From Variovorax beijingensis (GTDB lineage Bacteria; Pseudomonadota; Gammaproteobacteria; Burkholderiales; Burkholderiaceae_C): DNA of 64,000 bases. Positions within the stretch are counted from its first letter, which is position 1; each line of letters begins with the position of its first letter. A model generated the notes under the pieces. That model saw only the letters and a program-made list of their open reading frames with translations, ran no database searches and was not told the DNA's origin. Positions 1-7,063 of this stretch are shown piece by piece. The DNA lies in contig NZ_VIVL01000003.1 in NCBI RefSeq assembly GCF_007828835.1, positions 1 to 64,000 on the forward strand. Direction: 5' to 3'. The translations under genes were made by a program, and so were the position numbers.

Positions 1-234
1 TCCAGCGACATCCGCAGCCTGGGCTACAAGAGCTACGTGGACTACAACGTGGGCGTGTCGTACGACTTCGGCAACGGCCTGGCGCTGGCCGGCTCTGTGC
101 AGGGCGCCAACAAGAAGAGCTCGTACCTGGCGGTGGCCAACCCCGGCTACGACTTCGGCTTCGGCACCTTCGGCCAGACCATCTACTCGCCCAACAAGGC
201 GCGCTTCATCGTTACGCTCAGCAAGACGCTGTAG
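1..234 (+). CDS. Outer-membrane porin-like protein, C-terminal fragment
   Basis: This is the 3' end of a gene that begins before the window; the frame is open from base 2 of the first visible codons, giving 77 residues before a TAG stop. The visible part is rich in alternating aromatic and small residues typical of beta-strands, with NVGVSYDF and GYDFGFGTFG as examples. It ends in RFIVTLSKTL, the C-terminal beta-signal style found in outer-membrane barrels. The pattern fits the TorF-type putative porins of Betaproteobacteria, but only the tail is visible, so the family call is tentative. A GTG at position 37 lies inside the domain and is not a start. Confidence 0.6.
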   Translation, partial: SSDIRSLGYKSYVDYNVGVSYDFGNGLALAGSVQGANKKSSYLAVANPGYDFGFGTFGQTIYSPNKARFIVTLSKTL

Positions 235-251
235 CGCACGGCAGCGGCCCC

Positions 252-1295
252 TCAGTCGATGCTGATGTTCGCGGCCTTCGCAACCTCGGCCCACTTCACG
301 CGGTTGTCGTGCACCGTCTTTTTGAACTGCGCGGGCGACTCGATGCGCACGGTGTTGCCCTGGCTTTCGAAGCGCTCGCGGATCTCGGGCTGTTCGAGCA
401 CGGCCTTTACCGCGGCGTTGAGCCTGTCGACGATCTGCGCATCGGTGCCCTTGGGCGCGAAGATGCCGAACCAGATCGAGCTGTCGAAGCCCTTGGTGCC
501 CGCGAGGCCGCTGGAGGCGATGGTGGGCACTTCCTTGACCGCGGCCACCGGCGCGGCGGTGGTCACGCCCAGCAGGCGCACCTTGCCGGCCTTGTAGTGC
601 GGCAGCACGGTCTGCACCTGGTTCATGATGCAGCAGGTCTCGCCGCGCACCACGGAGGTGATGGCCTCGGGCCCGCCCTTGTAGGGCACGTGCACCATGT
701 TCAAGCCGAGGCGCGAATTGAATTCGGCAAAGGCCATGTGCGTGCCGGCGCCGTTGCCTGTAGACGCATAGTTGTACTTTCCGGGGTTGGCCTTGACGAG
801 ATCGACGAACTCCTTCAAGGTCCTGGCGTTGATCACGTCCGGGTTGATGGTGAGCACGTTCGAGACGTCGAGCACCGGCGCCACCGGCACGAAGTCGGCC
901 TCCACGTCGAACGGCAGTTTCTTGTAGAGCGCGGCGTTGCTGCCATGGGTGGCGGCGGTGCCGAACGAAAGCGTGTAGCCGTCGGGCTTGGCATGGGCCA
1001 CGTACTCGCTCGCGATGTTGCCGGCCGCGCCCGACTTGTAGTCGATGATCACGGGCTTTCCCAGCTGGCGGGCGAGCGGTTCCTGGATGGCGCGGGCCAC
1101 CACGTCGACGCCCGAGCCGGCCGGAAAACCCATGATCAGCGTGACCGGCTGCTGCGGCCAGTCGCCCTGCGCAAAAGCGGCGGACGATGCGGCTGCGCCA
1201 AGGGCGGCGCCCGCCAGCAGCAGGGCCGGGCGCAGGCGCCGCGTGAAGAACGACGACGAGAACCTGAGGTGGTGAGAGAAGGGAGAATGGATCAT
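252..1295 (-). CDS. Tripartite tricarboxylate transporter substrate-binding protein (Bug family)
   Basis: This is a periplasmic solute receptor of 347 residues, the usual family length plus a long N-terminus. The signal peptide has an Arg-rich start, then LRPALLLAGAALGAAA and a cleavage region at AFAQ. The mature part begins with WPQQPVTLIMGFPAGSGVDV, the hallmark of Bug receptors for carboxylates, and continues with GAAGNIASEYVA and the HVPYKGGPEAI motif. The ATG is preceded by GAGGA at suitable spacing. No TctA/TctB membrane genes are nearby, which is common because Bug genes are highly multiplied in this bacterial group. The ligand cannot be predicted. It is convergent with the porin fragment and divergent from the Nudix/MBL gene. 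Confidence 0.93.
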   Translation of the reverse strand: MIHSPFSHHLRFSSSFFTRRLRPALLLAGAALGAAASSAAFAQGDWPQQPVTLIMGFPAGSGVDVVARAIQEPLARQLGKPVIIDYKSGAAGNIASEYVAHAKPDGYTLSFGTAATHGSNAALYKKLPFDVEADFVPVAPVLDVSNVLTINPDVINARTLKEFVDLVKANPGKYNYASTGNGAGTHMAFAEFNSRLGLNMVHVPYKGGPEAITSVVRGETCCIMNQVQTVLPHYKAGKVRLLGVTTAAPVAAVKEVPTIASSGLAGTKGFDSSIWFGIFAPKGTDAQIVDRLNAAVKAVLEQPEIRERFESQGNTVRIESPAQFKKTVHDNRVKWAEVAKAANISID

Positions 1296-1402
1296 GACTG
1301 TCTTTCCTCGATGCGGGCGGTGCAGCCCGGGATTGTGGCGCGCGGTTCATGCCCGATCCGGTATGAGCTTATGCGGCACGCAACTGCATCGAACGATCTC
1401 TC

Positions 1403-1414
1403 CATAATCGCCGC
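1403..1414 (+). promoter_or_regulatory. Putative -10 element giving a leaderless transcript
   Basis: CATAAT at 1403-1408 is followed by exactly six bases before the ATG at 1415. A -10 hexamer placed this way would start transcription on the A of the start codon. No Shine-Dalgarno sequence precedes the gene, which agrees with leaderless translation. The -35 region is weak (GCAACT at 17-bp spacing), so this is a suggestion only. Confidence 0.4.
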
Positions 1415-3076
1415 ATGGTCCGTCCCACCCAACAACTCCACCCCGCACGCGAGCCCGCACCCGTGCGCGCGGCAGCCACCGTGCTGCTGCTGCGCGATTC
1501 GGAGGCCGGCGTCGAAGTGCTGATGACGCGCCGCTCCGGCACTGCAAGCTTCGCGCCAGGCGCCTATGTGTTCCCCGGCGGGCAGATCGATGCAGCCGAC
1601 GAAGCCGCCAGCCGCATCGCCGCGCGACGGCCCACCCAGAGCGGCCTGCAGCTGACGCAAGCCATCGCGGCCATCCGCGAAGGCTTCGAGGAGCTCGGCG
1701 TTCTGCTCGCGCGCCATGCCGACGGCCGGCCCGTGAGCGCGCAGGACATCGCGTCGATGGACCGCAGCACCACGTCGCCCGTGTCCTTTGCCGAGCAGTG
1801 CGCCGCGCGCGGGCTGGTGCTCGCGTGCGACCAGGTGTTCAGCTTCGCGCACTGGATCACCGACCGCGACCTGCCCAAGCGCTTCGACGTGCCCTTCCTG
1901 GTGGCGCGCATGCCCGAAGGCCAGACGCCCACGGCCGACGAGAGCGAGCAGTTCGAGCCCTGCTGGGTGCGGCCGGCCGATGCGCTGGCGCGCCATGCGG
2001 CGGGCAGCTTCTTCATGATCTTTCCGACGGTGCGCACGCTGCAGCGGCTCGCGGCCTATGCCAGCGTCGACGCGGTGCTGCAAGCCTGCGCCGCCGAGCA
2101 GCCGCTGTGGACCAGCTGCCCGCGCGCGGGCCTGCTGCGCGGCCAGGACGCGCGCTACATGGAAAGCGACTCGCCCTATGGCGAACTCGCGCTGGTGTGC
2201 CCCGACGGACAGCTGCTGCATGCACTCGACTGGCAGAGCGAGCGCGCCGTGCCGCTGCTCAGGAACGTGCAGCGCCTGACCGCGCCCAACCCCGGTGCCA
2301 TGACCGGCCCGGGCACCAACAGCTACATCGTGGGCGACGCAGCCACGGGCTACCTCGTGATCGACCCGGGCCCGAACGACGCGGCGCATATTGATCGGCT
2401 CTGGCGTGCCACCGAAGGAAACATCCGCATGATCGTGTGCACCCATTCGCATGCCGACCATTCGCCCGGTGCGGCACCGCTGCAGGCGCTGTGCAAGGCG
2501 AAGCCGCAGATCCTCGGGCTGTCTTCGGCGCCCACGGCGCGCTCCTCGGCGCGCTTTGCCGCGGAGCGCGAATTGCGCGACGGCGAGCGCCTGGTGATCA
2601 GCGGCAGCACGGCCGAAGGCGAGCCCGTCACCCACACGCTGCGTGCCATCCACACGCCGGGCCACGCGGCCAACCACCTGTGCCTGGTGCTGGAGGAAGA
2701 CGGATTGCTGTTCTCCGGCGACCACATCCTGAACGGCAGCACCACGGTGGTCGATCCGCCCGACGGCGACATGAACGCGTATCTCGATTCGCTCGACAAG
2801 CTCGATGCGGCCTGCGAGGCCGGCGGCATCGATTTCATCCTGCCGGCGCACGGCCACGTCATCGGCAGCGCGCGCAGCGCCATCGCGCAGCTGAAGGCGC
2901 ACCGCCTGAAGCGCGAAGCCAAGATCGCCGCGGCCATGCAGAGGCTGCCCGGGGGCACGCCGGACGACTGGCTGCCGCTGGCCTACGACGACGTGCCCGA
3001 GCGCATGTGGCCAGTGGCCGCCCGCTCGCTGGCCGCGCACGTGGCGCGCATCCGGCAACGGGCCTCCACGCCATGA
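1415..3076 (+). CDS. Nudix hydrolase / metallo-beta-lactamase fusion protein
   Basis: The 553-residue protein has two hydrolase modules. Residues about 18-250 form a Nudix-like domain with VFPGGQ near residue 52 and REGFEELGV at 88-96; the spacing between the Gly pair and the REXXEE box is longer than the classical Nudix box, as in NUDT19-type enzymes. Residues about 270-500 form a metallo-beta-lactamase fold with the zinc motif HSHADH at 344-349, plus FSGDHILNG and LPAHGHV, resembling LACTB2-type hydrolases. The C-terminus looks like the winged-helix tail of that group. The substrate is unknown: a CoA or nucleotide diphosphate for the Nudix part and a thioester or RNA for the MBL part are family-based guesses. 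The next gene overlaps it by ATGA. Confidence 0.85.
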   Translation: MVRPTQQLHPAREPAPVRAAATVLLLRDSEAGVEVLMTRRSGTASFAPGAYVFPGGQIDAADEAASRIAARRPTQSGLQLTQAIAAIREGFEELGVLLARHADGRPVSAQDIASMDRSTTSPVSFAEQCAARGLVLACDQVFSFAHWITDRDLPKRFDVPFLVARMPEGQTPTADESEQFEPCWVRPADALARHAAGSFFMIFPTVRTLQRLAAYASVDAVLQACAAEQPLWTSCPRAGLLRGQDARYMESDSPYGELALVCPDGQLLHALDWQSERAVPLLRNVQRLTAPNPGAMTGPGTNSYIVGDAATGYLVIDPGPNDAAHIDRLWRATEGNIRMIVCTHSHADHSPGAAPLQALCKAKPQILGLSSAPTARSSARFAAERELRDGERLVISGSTAEGEPVTHTLRAIHTPGHAANHLCLVLEEDGLLFSGDHILNGSTTVVDPPDGDMNAYLDSLDKLDAACEAGGIDFILPAHGHVIGSARSAIAQLKAHRLKREAKIAAAMQRLPGGTPDDWLPLAYDDVPERMWPVAARSLAAHVARIRQRASTP

Positions 3077-3786
3077 GCGGCGCTTCCGAAGAAGAAGGCA
3101 TCCGCCTTGCCAAGCGCGTGGCCGCCATCGCGGGCTGCTCGCGGCGCGAGGCCGAGCTGCTGATCGAGAACGGCGCGGTGCGCGTCGACGGCGTGCCGGC
3201 GCTGCTGCCGCAGTCGCGCGTGCAGGGCCACCAGAAGGTCGAGATCGAGCCCGGCGCCAAGCCCGAGCCGGTGCTGCCCGTCACCTTGCTGCTGCACAAG
3301 CCGGCCGGCATGGCCACCGACTCCGCGCACCGGCTGCTGGTGGCCGCCAACCACCACGAGCCCGAGCGCGCGGGCATGCGCTTCCTGCCGGCGCACGCCA
3401 AGGCGCAGCGCTGCATGACGCCGCTCGAAACCGGCGCCAGCGGGCTCGTGGTCTACACGCAGGAATGGCGCATCGAGCGCAAGCTGCAGGAAGATGCGGG
3501 CGTGCTCGAACACGAGGTGATGGTCGACGTGGCCGGCAAGGTGAGCCCCGAGCAGCTCGCGCGCTTCGAGCGTTCGCCCGCACGCGTGAGCATCGGCCGC
3601 CAGGCCGACGACCAGACCGGCCTGCGCTTTGCACTCAAGGGCGCGCGGCCCGGACAGATCGCGCACCTGTGCGACGAAGCCGGCCTGCGCATCCTGGCCA
3701 TGCGGCGCATCCGCATCGGCCGCGTGCCGCTGGCGGGGCTGGAGCCCGGCCAGTGGCGCTATCTTTCGCCGCACGAGCGCTTTTGA
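3073..3786 (+). CDS. S4-domain pseudouridine synthase-like protein with altered catalytic site
   Basis: This 237-residue protein has an N-terminal S4 RNA-binding domain (about residues 10-62, LAKRVAAIAGCSRREAELL) followed by an RsuA/RluB/E/F-type fold. HKPAGM near residue 76 matches the family's KP-G motif. Family members carry RLD-X-X-T-X-GL, where Asp is catalytic; here the aligned segment is PLETGASGL (117-125), so Arg becomes Pro and Asp becomes Glu119. The protein may therefore bind RNA without modifying it, or use Glu. It shares an ATGA overlap with the Nudix/MBL gene, so the two are co-translated. The family is clear but the activity is doubtful. Confidence 0.8.
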   Translation: MSGASEEEGIRLAKRVAAIAGCSRREAELLIENGAVRVDGVPALLPQSRVQGHQKVEIEPGAKPEPVLPVTLLLHKPAGMATDSAHRLLVAANHHEPERAGMRFLPAHAKAQRCMTPLETGASGLVVYTQEWRIERKLQEDAGVLEHEVMVDVAGKVSPEQLARFERSPARVSIGRQADDQTGLRFALKGARPGQIAHLCDEAGLRILAMRRIRIGRVPLAGLEPGQWRYLSPHERF

Positions 3787-3844
3787 CATCGAAGAAGAGG
3801 CACGAACAAGGCCCGAAGAGGAATCGACGACAGGAGACCCGTCC

Positions 3845-4393
3845 ATGAAGTTCGGAACCCGGATCGCCGCACTCGCCTGCACCGCGCCGCTGGCGCTGGC
3901 GGGCTGCAGCTATCTCGCGCCATTGCTGCCCTTGTCCGCGCCACCACCGCCCCCGGCACCGCCGCCGGTCGTGTCGCCCAGCGGGCTCGCGCCGATCACC
4001 GAGGAGCAGGTGGAACGCATCCGCGAGGCCATCGTGACCAAGCCGCCTTCGCCGGCCGTGGCCAAGGTGGTGCAAAGCGCCGCGCCCACCATCGAATCCT
4101 TCGTGCGGACCGAAGGCTGCATCACCGCGCGCAACGGCGCCGTGCTCAATCCGTTCGCGGCGCCGGGCCGGCTGTTCGACGGCACCGGCTTCCAGGGCGG
4201 ACCGATGGCGGAGATGCAGTACCACGACAGGACCGCCTGCGTGACGGTCAAGCGCATCCAGAACTGGAAGATGGTCTCGCCGAAGCGGCTGCGCTTCGAG
4301 GTGGTGTACGTGGGGGACGACGGCGAGGAGCGTTCGGTGCGGCGGCATGAACTGACGCGCCAGCCCAAGGGCGGCTGGCTCTTCACGCGCTGA
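3845..4393 (+). CDS. Proline-rich lipoprotein of unknown function
   Basis: The ATG at 3845 is preceded by AGGAGA. The 182-residue product has a lipoprotein signal peptide ending in LALAGC (lipobox Cys near residue 21). Next comes a proline-rich tether (PPPPPAPPP) and then a folded domain with two Cys residues, in GCITARNG and TACVTVKR, that could form a disulphide in the periplasm. The C-terminal half has beta-rich features (RFEVVYVGDDGEE, KGGWLFTR). I do not recognise the family. It may be transcribed with the two genes upstream, since the gap is only 58 bases. Confidence 0.75.
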   Translation: MKFGTRIAALACTAPLALAGCSYLAPLLPLSAPPPPPAPPPVVSPSGLAPITEEQVERIREAIVTKPPSPAVAKVVQSAAPTIESFVRTEGCITARNGAVLNPFAAPGRLFDGTGFQGGPMAEMQYHDRTACVTVKRIQNWKMVSPKRLRFEVVYVGDDGEERSVRRHELTRQPKGGWLFTR

Positions 4394-4435
4394 GGCGCGT
4401 GGGCATCGCGCGCGGCCGGGAAGCGGCCGCCGCGG

Positions 4436-5914
4436 TCAGCGGATCGTGGTGGCGGGGCCGGATGCGGGCGCGGCAACGGCGGCCGTATCGTCCGGCTCCC
4501 ACCCGCCGCCAAGCGCCATGAACAGCACCACCTGGTCATCGGCCAGTTGCGCCTCGCTGGCCGCGAGCGCCGCGTCGCTCGCGGCCAGCGAGCGCTCGGC
4601 ATCGAGCGCGTCGAGGTATGCGGTGCGGCCGCTCTGGTAGAGCTGGCGCGCCTGCGCGGCCACCTTGGCACTCTGGTCGCGCGAGGCCTGCAGCGCGGCG
4701 CGGCGGTCGAGCTCGCGCGCATAGGTGCCGAGCGCGGTCTCGGTTTCGCGCAATGCGGTCAGCACGGTGCCGTCGAACTTCGCGAGCGCGGCGCGCGTGC
4801 CGGCCTCGGCCTGGGCAATGCGGGCTTGCGCGATGCCGGTGTTCGGAAGGGTCCAGGAGATCAGCGGGCCCATGCTCCAGCCGACGGTGTCCTTGCGGCC
4901 GAAATCGCTGGCCGGCCCGGCCGACGAGGCCGAGAGCCCCAGCGTCACCTTCGGATAGAGATCGGCCGTGGCCACGCCGATGCGGGCGGTGGCTGCCGCC
5001 AGGCTGCGCTCGGCCTGGCGGATGTCCGGGCGGCGCCGCAGCAGTGCCGCGCCATCGCCCACCGGCAGCGTGCCGGCCACCCGCGGGGGCACGGCGCAGC
5101 CGGCCACCTCGCGCGGGAAGTCCTGCGGCAGCGCACCGGTCAGCGTGGCCAGGCGGTAGAGCGCGCCCTGGCGCTCGGCCTGCAGCGGCGGCAGTGCGGC
5201 GTTCAACTGCTCCAGCTGCGCGCGTGCGCGGCTCGCGTCAATGGCGCCGGCACGGCCCGCGCGCTGCAGGCGCTCGGTGGCATCCAGCGCGTCCTGCTGC
5301 AGCGCGACCGACTTCTGCGCGATCTGCAGGCGCAGGCCGGTCGAGCAGGCCTGAGCGTAGGCGCGCGCGGTGCCCGCGGCCACGTTCACGCGCACGAGGT
5401 CGAGCGCGGCCGCGGCGGCCTCGGTGCTGGCGCCCGCGGCTTCGATGCTGCGGCGGATCTGGCCGAACAGGTCGACCTGGTAGGACAGCGAAGCGCCCGC
5501 GCTGTAGTTGAACCGATCCGGTGGCTCGTAGCCCTTCTGCAGCATCGACAGGCCCGACGCGTGGCCGAACGAAGGGCCGCCGTTCACGCCGATCGTGGGG
5601 CGCCGGGCGCCGGCGACCTCGGCCTCGATGGCGCGCTCGCGCTCCAGGTTCGCGACGGCCTGCCGCAAGTCGGTGTTGTGCGCGAGGGCCTGCGCGACCA
5701 GCTGGTCGAGCAGCGGGTCGCGGTACAGCCGCCACCAGTGCGCGGGCAGCGGCGCGGCGTGCGCGGGCGCCTCGGCGAACGGGCGCGCGGCGCCGGGCTG
5801 GCTGGCCAGCGCCTCGGGCGGCTGGCGGTAGTCGGGGCCGACCGCCGCGCAGGCCGCCAGCCCCGCCGCAACCATGAGCGAAGCCATGCGAAAAGCAGGT
5901 GACATGGCGCTCAT
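4436..5914 (-). CDS. NodT-type outer-membrane efflux lipoprotein
   Basis: The 492-residue outer-membrane factor is the last gene of a five-gene efflux operon. The signal peptide ends in GLAAC, making it a lipoprotein like other NodT/OprM channels. The protein has the family's two repeats, with PDYRQPP near the N-terminus, WWRLYRDPLLDQLV, YQVDLFGQIRRSIEAA in the first repeat and RRPDIRQAERSLAAATARIGVA at the start of the second. It would form the trimeric channel for the HlyD/FUSC pump. Its start overlaps the HlyD stop by four bases. Confidence 0.94.
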   Translation of the reverse strand: MSAMSPAFRMASLMVAAGLAACAAVGPDYRQPPEALASQPGAARPFAEAPAHAAPLPAHWWRLYRDPLLDQLVAQALAHNTDLRQAVANLERERAIEAEVAGARRPTIGVNGGPSFGHASGLSMLQKGYEPPDRFNYSAGASLSYQVDLFGQIRRSIEAAGASTEAAAAALDLVRVNVAAGTARAYAQACSTGLRLQIAQKSVALQQDALDATERLQRAGRAGAIDASRARAQLEQLNAALPPLQAERQGALYRLATLTGALPQDFPREVAGCAVPPRVAGTLPVGDGAALLRRRPDIRQAERSLAAATARIGVATADLYPKVTLGLSASSAGPASDFGRKDTVGWSMGPLISWTLPNTGIAQARIAQAEAGTRAALAKFDGTVLTALRETETALGTYARELDRRAALQASRDQSAKVAAQARQLYQSGRTAYLDALDAERSLAASDAALAASEAQLADDQVVLFMALGGGWEPDDTAAVAAPASGPATTIR

Positions 5915-6846
5915 CCCTTCTTCGGCTCGGCGGCCGGTGCACCCGCATGGCGCGCCGGCGGATGCTCGAGCACTTGCACGGTCACGGTCTGGCCGGCCAC
6001 GAGCCGCGCGCCCTGCGGCAAAGGATCGAGCCTGATGCGTACCGGAATGCGCTGCGCGAGCCGCACCCAGTTGAAGGTCGGGTTGACGCTGGGCAGCAGG
6101 TTGGCGCTGGTCGAACGGTCATGATCGGCAATGCCGGCGGCCACGCTGTCGACCGCGCCTTCGAGCACTGCGCCGCCGCCCATCGGGGTCACGCGTACGC
6201 GATCGCCCAGGTGGATGCGCGGCAGCTTGGTTTCCTCGAAGTAGCCCTCGACGAAGAAGGAATGCGCATCGACCAGCGCCAGCACCGGCCGCCCGGCCGA
6301 TGCATAGCTGCCGGTGCGCAGGTCGAGGTTGGTCACCAGGCCGTCGGCCGGCGCGCGCACCTCGGCGCGCTGCAGGTTGAGGCGCGCCGCATCGAGTGCC
6401 ACCTCGGCCTGTGCGACGGCGGCGCGCGCCTGCTCCGCGCGGGCGCGGGCCTGTTCGCGGGCCTCCTGCGACACCAGCGCATCGAGCCCCGCGTTGCGCG
6501 CGTTCTCGCGCTGCGCCTGTGCGCTGGCGGCACGCTGCGCCGCCAGCGCGGCCTGGGCCTGGCGCACGGCAAGGTCGTAGCGCGCGCGGTCCACCTCGAA
6601 CAGCAGGGCCCCGGCCTGCACGGCCTGGTTGTCCCGCACAGGCACCGCGGTGACCAGCCCGGACACGTCCGGCGCGATCTGGACCACGTTGGCGCGCACG
6701 CGGCCGTCGCGCGTCCAGGGAGCGAGCTCGTAATGGTCCCAGAGCTGCAGGCCGGCCCATGCGGCGGCCGCCACCACGGCCGCGGTGAGAAGAATGCGCC
6801 CGAGGCGCATCGGCCAGGAGCTGTCGGTGGGAAAAGGGGCTTTCAT
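5911..6846 (-). CDS. HlyD-family membrane fusion protein (AaeA/EmrA-like)
   Basis: This 311-residue periplasmic adaptor has one N-terminal membrane helix (ILLTAAVVAAAAWAGLQLW). A lipoyl half-motif follows (DGRVRANVVQIAPDVSGLV), then an alpha-hairpin rich in Ala, Gln and Arg (about residues 85-170) and the second lipoyl half with LDLRTGSYASAGRPVLALVD. The short length and the WTRDGRVRA signature match adaptors of aromatic-acid exporters that work with FUSC pumps. I chose the ATG at 6846 because the membrane helix begins there and upstream in-frame sequence overlaps the DUF1656 gene. It sits 10 bases after the DUF1656 gene and overlaps the channel gene. Confidence 0.93.
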   Translation of the reverse strand: MKAPFPTDSSWPMRLGRILLTAAVVAAAAWAGLQLWDHYELAPWTRDGRVRANVVQIAPDVSGLVTAVPVRDNQAVQAGALLFEVDRARYDLAVRQAQAALAAQRAASAQAQRENARNAGLDALVSQEAREQARARAEQARAAVAQAEVALDAARLNLQRAEVRAPADGLVTNLDLRTGSYASAGRPVLALVDAHSFFVEGYFEETKLPRIHLGDRVRVTPMGGGAVLEGAVDSVAAGIADHDRSTSANLLPSVNPTFNWVRLAQRIPVRIRLDPLPQGARLVAGQTVTVQVLEHPPARHAGAPAAEPKKG

Positions 6847-6856
6847 CTGGATCTCG

Positions 6857-7063
6857 TCATTGAAGGAAGGAGGCCGCGCGGCTGATGCCGTAGAGCAGCA
6901 GCAGATAAAGCGCCATGTCGAACAGCGCGGGATGCCACACCCAGCGGTAGAGGCCGGCCAGGGCCAGCAGATGGCGTACGCCCCAGAGGGCGGCCAGCGC
7001 AATGCCGGCCAGCACCAGCAGCCATGGCACGTAGAGGCCGTAGAAACTTGCTTCGCCAATCAT
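6857..7063 (-). CDS. DUF1656 small membrane protein (AaeX-like)
   Basis: This is a 68-residue protein with two membrane helices (VPWLLVLAGIALAALWGV and FDMALYLLLLYGIS) and the conserved start region EASFYGLYVPWLL. DUF1656/AaeX proteins are almost always encoded between a FUSC pump and an HlyD adaptor, as here. Their role in the export complex is not well defined. The start codon overlaps the FUSC stop in an ATGA junction. Confidence 0.9.
   Translation of the reverse strand: MIGEASFYGLYVPWLLVLAGIALAALWGVRHLLALAGLYRWVWHPALFDMALYLLLLYGISRAASFLQ

Noticed and set aside
309..1523. A 404-codon plus-strand frame over the first Bug receptor
   Set aside because: Antisense shadow of a gene with signal peptide and family motifs on the minus strand.
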